A DNA stretch of 64,000 nucleotides from Bactrocera neohumeralis (Eukaryota; Arthropoda; Insecta; Diptera; Tephritidae). Below are positions 12,119-22,743 of this stretch, one piece after another. The notes below the pieces were generated by a model. That model searched no databases and was not told the origin of the DNA. It saw only the letters and a program-made list of their open reading frames with translations. Positions within the stretch are counted from its first letter, which is position 1. Every line of letters begins with the position of its first letter. Made by a program: the position numbers and the translations under genes. The stretch spans positions 12,491,341 through 12,555,340 of the forward strand of contig NW_026089624.1 of assembly GCF_024586455.1 (NCBI RefSeq). Reading direction: 5' to 3'.

Positions 12119-12227
12119 TAAATTAATTGTACGGAATCACATTTCTAACGCTTATCGAAAAATTTTCTAAAGAGTATTAAGTGAAAAAAATAAATTAAAA
12201 AAAAAAAACAAAAAACCAACTCAGTAA

Positions 12228-13140
12228 CAAGGCGATTTAAAATATTCGAAAAAAGTAAACAACCAAGAACAACAACAACTCCCGGTCACGGAGCTAATCA
12301 AAGAGGCAGCGAGAGTCCGCCCATACCTCGGAAATGGGGAGAATGACTTAACATCATTTTTACGGGAGGTCGACCTGATACTTCCCCTATTCAACGATAA
12401 CATAGCAATTCAAAAATACATACTGGAGAGGCACATCAAGACCAAATTACAAGGAGAAGCACTCCGGGTTATCCAGACCTTAACAGAGGCGGCAACGTGG
12501 AATGAAATTGAACTGGAACTGATCAAAAACTTTGGAGTTCGAGAAACGTATAATCAACTCCTTCATCGAGCAATATCGATGAAAAACTATAACGTAAGTC
12601 AATATTATTACAATTTAAGAAACATACTAGATAAAATGAATGCTAAGTATAACGAAGATTCGGAGAAACCATTAGAGTTCTCCCCAAACATTAATGAGTC
12701 TCTTATTCTAAAAACATTTTTGAGCAACATATCGCCACACTTATCTTCAATAGTGTATGCGAGAAATATAAATTCGCTTAGATTAGCTTACTACACCCTA
12801 GAAGAAACAGGCTTAATAAACTATAACAACAACGGTACAAGGAATTATTTTTACAATAATAATTATAATAAGAATCATAATAACAACAACAATAATAATA
12901 ATAATAATGACATGAGAGACAATCTAAACACCAATAGAATGCCCAATAATAATAGTCGAGCAGCAGAAATTTTGTTAATCGCTTTGAATCAGGCGTAACA
13001 AGACAAAACGATAGGCAATGGTTCAACTCCAATAATAGCATTAGGCAAAACAGAAACTCAGGACAAAACAGACAACACCAGCCGGGACGCTACAGTAACA
13101 ATCAAGTACAACCTATGGAAGTTGATCATATCCAGGAATC
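12228..13140 (+). pseudogene. errantivirus 1 gag (frameshifted)
   Basis: An open frame from 12,228 to 13,000 encodes a capsid-like gag with LKNFGVRE-type text upstream of 12,579 and an asparagine-rich region. I see no ATG in this frame before 12,579. A second frame after about 12,975 continues as an Asn/Gln-rich tail that includes QPMEVDHIQ, a motif near the end of errantivirus gags, and stops near 13,180. A frameshift around 12,970 therefore separates the two parts. Gag would package the element RNA. Errantiviruses are a Ty3 group with an env gene. Confidence 0.7.
12825..12960 (+). repeat. AAT/AAC microsatellite encoding poly-Asn in gag
   Basis: An imperfect AAY triplet run encodes long asparagine runs with interspersed Tyr. 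It expands part of gag and is a likely source of length variation and frameshift errors nearby. Confidence 0.8.
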
Positions 13141-13149
13141 AAATTTTCC

Positions 13150-13294
13150 ATTGCAGGGTCACAATCAGATTTACCGATAGTCGAACTAACCATTGGTTAC
13201 AACAAAATAAAATGCCTAGTAGATACCGGATCTACCACCTCGTTGATTAACAAAAACATTCTCTCTCAATATAAACGTAGCAAATTAAATAAAC
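13150..13294 (+). pseudogene. errantivirus 1 protease, N-terminal part
   Basis: The retropepsin active-site motif LVDTGSTTSLINKN lies at about 13,210-13,260. The domain is interrupted at 13,294 by an RTE copy; its remainder, including the IIGQNIL flap-end motif, resumes at 14,409-14,560. The bases ATTAAATAAAC are duplicated at the two edges. Confidence 0.8.
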
Positions 13295-14397
13295 TTCTTC
13301 TTCTTCTTAATTGGCGTAGAGACCGCTTACGCGATTATAGCCGAGTTAACAACAGCGCGCCAGTCGTTTCTTCTTTTCGCTGCGTGGCGCCAGTTGGATA
13401 TTTCAAGCGAAGCCAGGTCCTTCTCCACTTGGTCCTTCCAACGGAGTGGAGGTCTTCCTCTTCCTCTGCTTCCCCCGGCGGGTACTGCGTCGAATACTTT
13501 CAGAGCTGGAGTGTTTTCATCCATCTGGACAACAACATGACCTAGCCAGCGTAGCCGCTGTCTTTTAACTCGCTGAACTATGTCAATGTCGTCATATATC
13601 TCGTACAGCTCATCGTTCCATCGGATGCGATATTCGCCGTGGCCAATGCGCAAAGGACCATAAATCTTTCGCAGAATTTTTCTCTCGAAACCTCGTAACG
13701 TCGACTCATCGGTTGCTGTCATCGCCCAAGCCTTTGCACCATATAGCAGGATGGGAATTATGAGCGACTTAGAGAGTTTAGCTTTTGTTCGTCGAGAGAG
13801 GACTTTACTTTTCAATTGCCTACTCAGTCCGAAGTAGCACCTGTTGGCAAGAGCAATCCTGCGTTGGATTTCCAGGCTGACATTATTAGCGGTGTTAAAG
13901 CTGGTTCCTAAATAGACGAAATTATCTACAACTTCAAAGTTATGACTGTCAACAGTGACGTGAGAGCCAAGTCGCGAGTGCGACGACTGTTTGTTTGATG
14001 ACAGGAGATATTTCGTTTTGCCCTCGTTCACTACCAGACCCATTTTCTGTGCTTCCTTGTCCAGCCTAGAGAAAGCAGAACTAACGGCGCGGGTGTTGAG
14101 GCCGATGATATCAATATCGTCGGCATACGCCAGCAGCTGGAGGATGGAGTCATGTGTAGAAGTTCACGCAAGTGAGGAAAGTTCTCTCATCGCCATTCTC
14201 TTGGGAGTGGCCAGAAACGATTCTTTTACACATGGCTCAAGCAGCTCACTACTTCCGGTCTTTGACCAAGTATCCTCTGGGTAGCCTAAGAACATCCGTT
14301 CGAAGGTGAGCTAATGTGAGAAGGCAAAACATTCCCTACATAGGGTTGTGCGCTGGGCTTGGGACCCGCCACGTAAAAAACAATACCAATGAAAAAG
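13295..14397 (-). mobile_element. RTE copy with a 5' inversion (twin priming)
   Basis: The left part (13,295-14,140, minus strand) is the 3' half of the RTE, from inside RT to the AAG-type tail. The right part (14,141-14,397) is the RTE 5' leader in the opposite orientation, with its first base at the junction and the start of the coding region at the outer edge. An 11-bp duplication ATTAAATAAAC lies at 13,284-13,294 and 14,398-14,408. An inverted 5' segment joined to a sense 3' segment, with the middle missing, is the product expected of twin priming during target-primed reverse transcription. Confidence 0.88.
13327..14043 (-). pseudogene. RTE C-terminal ORF fragment, open 238-residue frame
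   Basis: This is the C-terminal third of the RTE protein, with SRLGSHVTVDSHNFEVVDNF, the RRIRWNDELYEIYDD segment, RLRWLGHVVVQMDENTPALK and GRGRPPLRWKDQVEKDL. It is uninterrupted here, unlike in the other copies, which suggests this insertion is young. Without endonuclease or RT active site it is not functional. Confidence 0.8.
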
Positions 14398-14408
14398 ATT
14401 AAATAAAC

Positions 14409-16744
14409 CACTTTTCTTTAATACCCTGTCCGAAAGAACCGTTATAACAAACGAACTAATAACACCACTACCAAAAGAATTCAACGAAAATAGTTATATT
14501 GCTTGGAAGGTTACAAGTTTTAATGATAGGAATTTTGACGCCATAATAGGACAAAATATCCTGAAACCAATGAAAGCAATCATTAACTTAGGAAAAAGTT
14601 CTATAGAAATTAATAAAATGAAAACACATTTTATAAATAAATGCCCCTTCAACTACGAGGAAATCCACAATATTGAAAGCTACCCAGAGGAAAACTCCAT
14701 TGCGGAAATCGTAAACAAATTATATCATGAAAATATGAACGACGAGGAAGTAAATAAACTAAAAATGTTGGTGAAAAAAAAAATAAATTATTCTTTACTG
14801 AAGGACAGATGCCAACGCATACACATGAAATTAAACACGAAATAATTACAACAACGGACAGACCATCTTACGCAAAAATTTATCGCTATCCCCAAATACA
14901 TGAGAAGGAAATACAGAAACAAATTAAGGATATGCTAGAACAGGGAATAACACAGGAAAGTAATTCACCATATAACTCACCCCTTTGGATAGTACCGAAG
15001 AAAATAGACAATTCTGGCGAAAGAAAATGGAGGCTAGTCGTCGATTACAGGAGCCTTAATGAAATTACTGTTAATGACAAATTCCCGATACCAAATATAG
15101 ATAGTATTTTAGAGAAACTAGGAAGAGCTCAATACTTCACAACTCTGGATCTTGCAAAAGGATTTCACCAGGTTCTAATTAAAGAAAGCGATAGAAAGAA
15201 AACAGCAATTCTCAACTCCTTTAGGACACTATGAATTCATCAGAATGCCATTCGGGCTCAAAAACGCCCCGGCCACCTTCCAACGCCTAATAAATTCAGT
15301 ACTTAGGGAATATATAAATAAGATCTGCGTAGTCTATCTAGACGACATATTGATATTTAGTACAAATATCGATGAGCACACAGAAAGTATCCAAAAAATT
15401 TTTAACAAATTAGCAGAATGCAATTTAAAAATTCAGATAGATAAGTGCAAATTCTTCGCAAAGTCAACAGAATATTTAGGCCATATACTAACCACAGAGG
15501 AAATCAAACCAAATATGAACAAAATAAAAAACATACAGGAGCTGAAGTTACCGCAAACGGTTAAACAAATAAAATCGTTTTTGGGCATGACCGGCTATTA
15601 CACAAAATTTATAAGGGATTACGCCAAAGTGGCACAAGGCTTAACAAAATATTTGAAAAAAGGAGCTAAAATTAACATTCATGACCCCCAATATACAAAT
15701 TCGTTCGAGAAATTGAAAGCACTTTTGACGAACCCACCGGTACTCAAGTATCCGGATTTCAAACTCAAATTCTCCGTAACAACAGATGCAAGTGACTTTG
15801 CAATTGGAGCTATTTTAACACAAGAAGGACACCCCATATGCTATGCAAGCAGATCACTAAACGACCACGAAAGAAAATATTCAGCGACGGAAAAAAAGCT
15901 GCTAGCCATAGTCTGGGCGGTCAACTATTTCAGACCGTATATCTACGGGAGACAATTCGACCTCATGACAGACCATCAACCGCTTAAGTGGGTATATTGT
16001 AAAAATAAAGGAAAAGATATAAATCCTAGATTACAGAGGTGGCTCCTCAAATTAGGAGAATACGACATTAACATAAGTTATGTCAAGGGAAAGGACAACA
16101 CTGCCGCTGACTTTATGAGCAGAATAAATGCAGAGGCAGGTGAAATTAATATCCTACAAGAAAATGAGAATATGAGTACCATGGCAACAATCCACTCTCA
16201 AGAAGAAGAATTGCATGACCATTTTGGTATCTTGGAAACTGCCGTTAATAGATTTTCAACACAGATAATCCTTGCTCATTCAAAAAACCAGGAGTCCCAA
16301 TTTGTAAATGGAAAACATAAAATTTTTATTAGCGAAGAAGATATAAATACGAATTACATGTCCGACATATTCAGGCGATTCTTAAGAAACGGCAAAGTAG
16401 GAATATATTCGGAACTACCGGACCACGAATACAATAAAGTTCAGCAAAAATTAATTGACTTGTTTAATAGAACAATAAAATTTTACAAATGTACGCACCA
16501 TGCAAACGACATGCAGAATGAAGATGAAGCTTATAGATACATAGCGAAATATCATAAAAACGAAACTGGACATGGAGGAATTAACGGAAATTATGAAGGA
16601 CTGAAAACCTTAATTTATTACAAGGATCTAAAGAAGTTAATACAAAAATATATAAATAACTGCGAAATATGCAATAAAGCGAAATACGACCGAAAACCTA
16701 TTAAGGAAAAATATAAGCTAACCGAAAGAGTATATAAGGTATAA
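14409..16744 (+). pseudogene. errantivirus 1 pol: protease end, RT, RNase H, integrase start
   Basis: After the RTE insertion the protease tail continues to about 14,560. RT spans about 14,840-15,500 (LDLAKGFHQVLI, MPFGLKNAPATFQRL, active-site VYLDDILIFS). A one-base frameshift near 15,210 breaks the frame just before the MPFGLKNAP motif. RNase H lies at about 15,770-16,120 (FSVTTDASDFAIGAILTQEG, DHQPLKWVY). The integrase His2Cys2 finger (HKNETGHGG and CEICNKAKYD) is at about 16,550-16,690. The frame stops at 16,744, where the catalytic core should begin. Confidence 0.85.
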
Positions 16745-17093
16745 CAACTCAGTCCATTCCACGATAAAAGCAAAGCCTATAGATGTAATTGAAGGTAGAA
16801 CAGATAAAGCCAAAATATACAAAACTCTAGAGGATAATAAAAAACGCACAATTGAAAAATTGAACGAACAGCGCGAAAGTTTTCAAAATACGGAACAGGA
16901 AGGGTATGTGAAGAACTATAAGGCTCTTAGGCACAAATACGAACCAAGATATCGCAAACTAAATTTACAAAACATACACTCTTCCAATATTAAAAGAAAA
17001 AAGAAATTTTCAGGTGAAATGGATCCTAACCTCTTTGATGATACTACAGGCATTGACACCAATCCAACCTCATCTCACAATAGAAAGAATTGA
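16741..17093 (+). pseudogene. errantivirus 1 integrase C-terminal remnant
   Basis: A basic, lysine-rich stretch beginning near YNNSVHSTIKAKPIDVIEG matches the region after the integrase core in errantiviruses. The core with the three catalytic acidic residues is absent between this and the finger ending near 16,740. A simple internal deletion of several hundred bases is the likeliest cause. The copy could not integrate itself. Confidence 0.75.
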
Positions 17094-18540
17094 AACCAAT
17101 CTTGGATACATGGAAATATGGATCGAAGATGTCTAACTTGCAGAAACCTACGACACTATACTACATATAATAAATATTGAGGAAATATTAGGTATAATCG
17201 ACACATTTCACAAAAATAAAGAACATGCTGGCCTACAGGAGAAAACAGAAATTTTGAAAATGCAACTTAACAACATAAAAAGCAAAGCTTTAACTTTAAT
17301 ACCACACATACAGCGAAGAGGCCTAATTAATATTTTTGGAACAGCTCAAAAATTGTTATTCGGCACTATGGATGATAATGATAGGCAAGAAATAGAAGCA
17401 CATCTGAATTCAATAGATACAAATAACCATAATGCAATTAAAAATCTTAATAGTCAGATAAGCATTAATACACACTTCAATAAAACTTTCTCTAAACTCA
17501 AGTCTATTATAGAAAGCGACCGTAATATAATAAATTCGAAATTAAGTAGTATAAATAAGGTTAACAACGAAATACAAAGACATATTCAATACACTGACTT
17601 CACACTAAAACTAAAAATTATACAGGACAATATCGAACACATTCAGGAAAACATAGCTGCATCAAAGCTAGGAATTTTTTACGGAAGCATGTTGACAAAA
17701 GACGAGATAACTAAGTTCGGAATAGATTTCAATAAACTACAAAATATTAAATTAGGAACTCTTATTGATAGCAATGGGAATATAATATTCGCCATTAAAA
17801 TACCAAAAGATTCTATCTCTCTTCCAATAAACTATCTTATACCTATTGGAAACGAAAATAACAGGGAACTCTTATTTGAACCCCAAATTACATTATATTA
17901 CAATAATAATACCTATATTTACGAAAGTACTATCGAATTGAAAAAACTAAAGCCGTTAAAAAACTGCTTAATAAAGAAAAATTGTATGCAAATTTTTAAT
18001 AATGCATCAGAAATTATAGAGATAAAGCCAGGAATTGTACTCATAAAAAATCAAGTAAGAACACACCTTTTTAATGATTGTAACAACAGAACACAAAACG
18101 TAACTGGCAACTATTTAATAAATTTCAATAATTGCTCTATCAATGTAGGCAACCAAACTTTCTATAATAAAGAAATTATATTTAAACAAAGTATCGCTAG
18201 CTTTAATCACATACAAATGACCGAAAATAAAAATGAAAAACTAATATTCGAAGACATTGTATTAAGTAACTTAAAAAATACGGCACTAATAGATGAAATA
18301 AGCTATGTAAGAAAAACCCATTATGTATATGGTTCCACATTAACTTTAATTTTAATCTCCATTGTTTCAATAATTGTATTAAAGAAATTAAAGAGCAAAA
18401 ATAACAATGTTAAAATAACCAACATGATCACCCAGGAGAGTGCTCAATCAAGGGGAGGAGGAGTTACGTCGCCGTCGTTACAAGCCAAATCGCTGCCGAC
18501 GTCGCCGTCACCCAACTTCCACATTGACTGGTCTGCATAA
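17094..18540 (+). CDS. errantivirus 1 env (F-like envelope glycoprotein)
   Basis: An open frame from 17,254 gives 428 residues and ends at 18,540 inside the 3' LTR, as is usual in this group. Env-like sequence begins further upstream, near 17,035, but a stop at 17,134-17,136 interrupts it. An arginine-bearing cleavage-like site is followed by GLINIFGTAQKLLFGTMD, which resembles the fusion-peptide region of baculovirus F-like and insect errantivirus envelopes. A hydrophobic segment near residues 365-385 (TLTLILISIVSIIVL) is a likely membrane anchor. Errantivirus env is normally made from a spliced mRNA; I did not identify the splice sites. The upstream stop makes a working product doubtful. 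Confidence 0.75.
18451..18461 (+). other. polypurine tract of errantivirus 1
   Basis: The purine run AGGGGAGGAGG lies immediately before the 3' LTR and would prime plus-strand DNA synthesis. Confidence 0.8.
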
Positions 18541-18820
18541 ATGCAACTAAAGTATAAATGCAACCAAAGCATATTTAAACACAAGTAACACAATACTTAC
18601 CTACGGTGGTCATTTTACGAAAATTGCAATAATGCTCTACATTATGAAATGCCAACTAAACATATCTTGTAAATGAAGAAAACAAATTATGTCAACTAAA
18701 CATATTTTGTAAATGAAGAAAACAAATTTTGTAAATGAAGAATTAGACTAAGAAATTTAATTTTTATTCAATAAAAGTCAAAAATAATTTGGACACCTAA
18801 GTGTACGGTGGTTTTAATCG
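18462..18820 (+). repeat. errantivirus 1, 3' LTR
   Basis: It is about 357-359 bp and nearly identical to 11,756-12,118. It contains the env stop at 18,538-18,540 and an AATAAA at about 18,771. Beyond it the interrupted Loa RT resumes. Confidence 0.85.
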
Positions 18821-19172
18821 CCAATTTCCATTTCTCGTGCAGGGGTGCAGTCTTCAGCTCTTTCGACCTTAAGTGATGATCTATTATCTTCTCCATAGTT
18901 TTCAGTAGGAAGGAGGTTAGGCTAATTGGCCTGAAAGATTTAGCCAAACAGTAGTCCTTCCTTCCTACTTTCGGTATGAAGATTACCTCAGCTGTCCTCC
19001 ATGATTCAGGGATGTAGGCCAAGGCTAGGCTCTCCCTCAGCAGCCTAATCAGATGTGGCATTAGGATCTGCTCACCCTGTTGTAGAAGCGCTGGGAAGAT
19101 GCCGTCCACTCCCGGAGATTTGAACCTTTCGAACGAGGCCATTGCCCACCTGATCGAGTCCGCAGTAAACAA
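18819..19172 (-). pseudogene. Loa ORF2, reverse transcriptase N-terminal half
   Basis: The frame contains KSPGVDGIFPALLQQG, PESWRTAEVIFIPKVG and KSFRPISLTSFLLKTMEKII, standard RT blocks 1-2 of this clade. It continues at 11,755 once errantivirus 1 is removed. Its N-terminal edge abuts a 37-bp inverted repeat that disrupts the frame. Confidence 0.85.
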
Positions 19173-19273
19173 TTGTTTAGCGATAGCCCAATCAGTGCCG
19201 GTGTCACACAGGCCAGTTCAGTTACGGGCAGGCACTGGCACTGATTGGGCTATCGCTAAACAATTGTTTACTG
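19163..19273. repeat. 37-bp perfect inverted repeat inside Loa ORF2
   Basis: The arms at 19,163-19,199 and 19,237-19,273 are exact reverse complements separated by 37 bp. The arm nearer the RT encodes sensible protein on the minus strand (TDWAIAKQLFT), so the other arm is the inverted duplicate. CAGTTACGGGCAG also appears twice, at about 19,218 and 19,281. The structure would fold into a strong hairpin. Confidence 0.9.
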
Positions 19274-20330
19274 CCTGTGTTCAGTTACGGGCAGACACCG
19301 GTAAACCGGAATAGTCTCCGGGAAGTGAGCACGCAAGAGCTCTGTAGCTCTGTCCTCCGCTCTGGTCGTGAATGTCCCGTCATTCCTTTTGATGGCTAGC
19401 ACTGTGTCCGTCTTCCCTTTAGCCAAAACTTTGTGCAGCCTGGCAGCTTTTGTTGTGGAGGAGACGTTTTCACAGAATCTCCTAAAGCTAGCCTGTTTAG
19501 CAGACCTGATCTCTTTATTGTACAGTGTCAGGTTGCTCCTATACTCTTCCCAGACCCCTGTACGTTTAGCCTTATTAAATAGGCTGCGTACCTTCTTCCT
19601 TAGGTCTGCGAGTTTGCTTGTCCACCAGGAGCAATTGCGCCTGTCTGTGGGTACTCCTAAGGGGCAGCTGTCATTGTACGCGTTAATGATGGACCCGTTA
19701 AGCGCGGTCAATCTGCTCTCCATTCCCGGGCGCGTGACGCTGCTGTCAGTCTGCCCCACCCTCTTCAATCCCTCATCTACCCTCTCCCTGAAGGCACTCC
19801 AATTGGTCCTTCGAGGGTTGCGTCTAGGAGGGAATAGCTTGACCCCTGCCCCGCACTTCCCTCCTGCTTATAGTTATGAATGTGGGTTCACACCCTATAT
19901 TCTCTATCGCTAAATTACTGCCTACATATTCTAGCAGGGACTCACCTTTCACGTTGCAGTCGGTGCTGCCCTATTCCGTATGGTGAGCGTTCGTATCGCA
20001 ACCGATGATAAGGGGGAGCTTGTGCAGTCTGCAATGCTCTACCAGCCTTTCCACCGCCTCCGGGGTGCCGTTGCTGCCTCTCCCGGAAAGTATGCTGAGG
20101 CCAGGACGAAGTCTTTGCCTTCAGTATCCCTAGCCTGCACCGCCACCAAATCCTGCGTCAGAAACTCTGAAATGCAAAAGAAATCAATATTGCTTCTGAT
20201 AACTATACACGTCCTAGATTACCTTGTTTGCCTCCGTCTTGAGGCCCTTTACCTCTCCTTTATAGACCCAAGGCTCTTGGATCAGCAGTGTGCCCAGTTT
20301 CTCCTCAGTGAACCTGCTCGTTATGACAGC
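19268..20330 (-). pseudogene. Loa ORF2, endonuclease and linker (broken)
   Basis: The minus strand at about 19,770-20,330 holds a decayed endonuclease: QEPWVYKGEVKGLKT near its start and a GCDTNAHHT motif near 19,990. Frames shift several times. The linker from 19,268 to 19,768 is open for 166 residues, with CSWWTSKLADLRKKVRSLFN, typical of the region between endonuclease and RT. The endonuclease would have cut the insertion site. Confidence 0.7.
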
Positions 20331-20386
20331 TGAGGCTGCCGCCGCATGATGCAAGTTCACTTGGGCAATTTCCATGTTGTCGGCCA

Positions 20387-22075
20387 TCATATACTGGGCT
20401 CAAGGAAAGAGAGATCCTCTACCCCGCCGTCAACCGCACTGCTGTCCATTGGGCCTCCAAATCCGTCTAGGAGCTCCTGCGTTGAAAGTAGCTCCGTGTT
20501 CCGGCCATCTTCGGAGACGTCAGTGGTCGTTTCTGGCACTGCCTGTCTAGACCTGCTCCCGCAGGGCTGCTCCGACAACTCGTCCACCTCCATCCTTGTT
20601 TCCTCCGGGGCGAACTCCGGCACTGCCTGGTTATCGACACCCTTGTCCTGTAGAGTCGCAGGCGTTTTGGCTTCCTTGCTCCCGGTGTCAGCAGGCTTGT
20701 AGGGCCGCATGACGACCGCGCTGTACCTGTAGAACAGGTGGAAGCTCGCGGCCCGGACATACTTATACGACTCGTCGTCTATGTATAAGTGTAACCTCCA
20801 TCCTTCCATGTCACCTAGCTTCTCCTTTATGCTGCCGGCAACACTCCAGGCCGAGATACTGAGTCCCCGGTTCTGGTTCCTCACCAGGCTCAAGGCGTAC
20901 TCGTAGATTCTATCCCCGCTCCGAGGGAAGAACATTGTCATGCTGTGCATGATTGGCACATCTTCCACCCTCTTCGCGCAGAGGACAGGGCCCGTCCAGC
21001 TTTTCAGCTTTGGAGCGTGTTACCTCAGCCAGTCGGCGGACGACTCGTCCAGGTAGTCTACCTGCATCATACCTCCCCTGAAGTCGATGCCCAGGAAGGA
21101 CGCCGTGTAGACCTCTCCTTTAGACACCTCGTCCATCAGAATGTCCTGAAGCACGATGAGCACATCCGGTTTCATCGACCCCGCCGGGTATTTGAAAGGC
21201 AGAACAGCCATGCGGATGCCTCTGACAGCATCCGCATATCCGCGCCGTCCCTCCTCCACCCGGTGCGGAGCCGGTCCAGATGGTTGGCCCCCGGCTGCCT
21301 TTGCGTCTGTGCCCCGCACCCTTTTGGATCAGGGGGGCTTCTGCGGAGTGATTTGGCCGCACTTCCTTTTCTCGGCTTGGGCTTTCGTGCCCGCGGGCAG
21401 TGCCCTGCTGGTGCCCCGCCTTACGGTCAGAGTTGTGCTAACCGGGCAACGGTTGCTGTTACCGCTGCCTTGAGCGCGAGCTGGCACGTTTTTGTCGTGC
21501 CCCTTTGCCGGGAATGCGTTGTTCCCTTGGCTCTTGCTCCTGGCCAGAGTCTCCGCTGCCTCCGGGGTTTTCCCATCACGGAGGTGCCGTAGGTACCACT
21601 CCAAGGTCGAACCACTCATCCCTTTCCTATGAGGATCATCGCACCCGCCGAGTTGGCCAGCTTCTGGGAGGGGGCGTTGCCAACCTCTTCTGCGCCTTCT
21701 CCTCTTTTACCTTCTTGCGCCGTCAGGCTCTGCCTGATGCGACTCGCCCGAGGCCGACCCACTGCACCTACCGGCGAGGGTCTTGGCGACGTTCGTTGCT
21801 GCTACAGCGGCACCAGGCGTTACCACCAGGTGAGCTCCGCCGCAAGAGGACGTCGTCGTCATCCTCCCTGGCGTACTCCTCTAACAGCGAACGCCCCTCT
21901 GGTGTAAGAACGTCGAGGAAGCTAAATTTCCGCCTAGCCCCTTGACCCCCCTTACCTTCCGCTGCCCCGATCTCCTTTTCCGCTTCCGTTGACCTTTGTC
22001 GTTGCCCTTTATCCGTCATCGAATCCAGTGTTTGCGTTTGTTTTTTTGTTGTTATTGTATTGTTGTTGTCCATCT
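20387..22075 (-). pseudogene. Loa ORF1 (nucleic-acid-binding gag-like protein), broken
   Basis: Successive minus-strand frames are at 21,768-22,075 (starting MDNNNTITTKKQTQTLDSM), 21,329-21,619, 21,020-21,319 and 20,387-20,968. The last two contain related blocks, IRMAVLPFKYPAGSMKPD with FLGIDFRGGMMQVDYLDE, and WSVAGSIKEKLGDMEGWRLH, which resemble the DUF4780-type domain found in ORF1 of Loa/Bilbo-like elements. The protein would bind element RNA. At least three frameshifts separate the pieces. Confidence 0.65.
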
Positions 22076-22374
22076 TTTCCTTACGACCCTTGGCCCAACA
22101 GGGTGAGCTGTCGGGTCTATGTTTTAGCTGGGGAACTGGAAGGTCCGCCACGCCAGAGCCCCTTGGCGCGGTTAGGCCACCGTTACTTCCCAATTCGGCC
22201 CGGTGTTGGGAAGGCTCGTTAGAATACAGCCACATTTACCTCCTGGCTGCAAAGTTCAAATGGGCACGGGAGTCGCCGTGCTTAACAGCACCAACCACAC
22301 AGGATTGGAGGGCGCCGACTATGCCTTGCGCCTAAGCCCCTGCACCGCGACAAGGTGCCTACCATTCGCAGATT

Positions 22375-22575
22375 TCTTTATCCTTTCTTACAAATGTATT
22401 TCTGGGGAAAATAAAAAAGGATAAACATCCTTTTTCTACAAATGTACTTCTGGGAAAAATAAAATAATAAGAAAAGGAGAAAGATCCTTTTTTACAAATG
22501 TATTTCTGGGAAAAATAAGATAATACGAAACGGAGAAAGATCCTTTTTTTACAAATGTATTTCTAGGAAAAATAA
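22375..22575 (+). repeat. tandem repeat of about 56 bp in the hAT
   Basis: Three to four imperfect units, each with TCCTTTTTT-ACAAATGTATTTCTGG and GAAAAATAAGATAATA, run from 22,380 to 22,572. A further unit fragment lies left of the Loa at about 9,718-9,757, so the Loa inserted within this array. Confidence 0.8.
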
Positions 22576-22743
22576 GAATTCATATTTTTGGACCACTATA
22601 TAATAATTGTGCTTAAGCATGCCTATATAAACAATGTAATATTTATTTTATATTCATTTGTGGGTTTGCGCGCAATAGATGAGCATAACTTACACCTCCT
22701 TTACACTACTCGCGAAGTTAAACGTATTTCTCAAAGCAAAATA

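Larger units (their letters stand above)
9758..22374 (-). mobile_element. Loa-clade non-LTR retrotransposon inside the hAT
   Basis: The element reads on the minus strand. Its 3' end is an AGAAG-type tail at 9,758-9,770 and its 5' end is at 22,374. The duplication TCTTTATCCTT flanks it at 9,747-9,757 and 22,375-22,385. Without errantivirus 1 (11,756-18,818) it is about 5.55 kb, a plausible full length. Gene order is ORF1, then endonuclease, linker, RT and RNase H. An RNase H domain in ORF2 and the ORF1 type point to the Loa/I group. It is more GC-rich than its surroundings. All ORFs are broken. Confidence 0.85.

Noticed and set aside
12579..12998. Asn-rich 139-residue frame as a host gene
   Set aside because: It lies between matching LTRs in the gag position and continues upstream as gag; the Asn run is a triplet microsatellite.
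17254..18540. Errantivirus env as evidence of a functional virus
   Set aside because: The upstream part of env has a stop, gag and pol are frameshifted, protease is split by an RTE, and the integrase core is absent.
20945..21592. 215-residue plus-strand frame
   Set aside because: It is the antisense shadow of the GC-rich Loa ORF1 on the minus strand.
22375..22575. Regular repeats resembling a CRISPR array
   Set aside because: Units are contiguous imperfect tandem repeats without unique spacers, in a eukaryotic hAT element.
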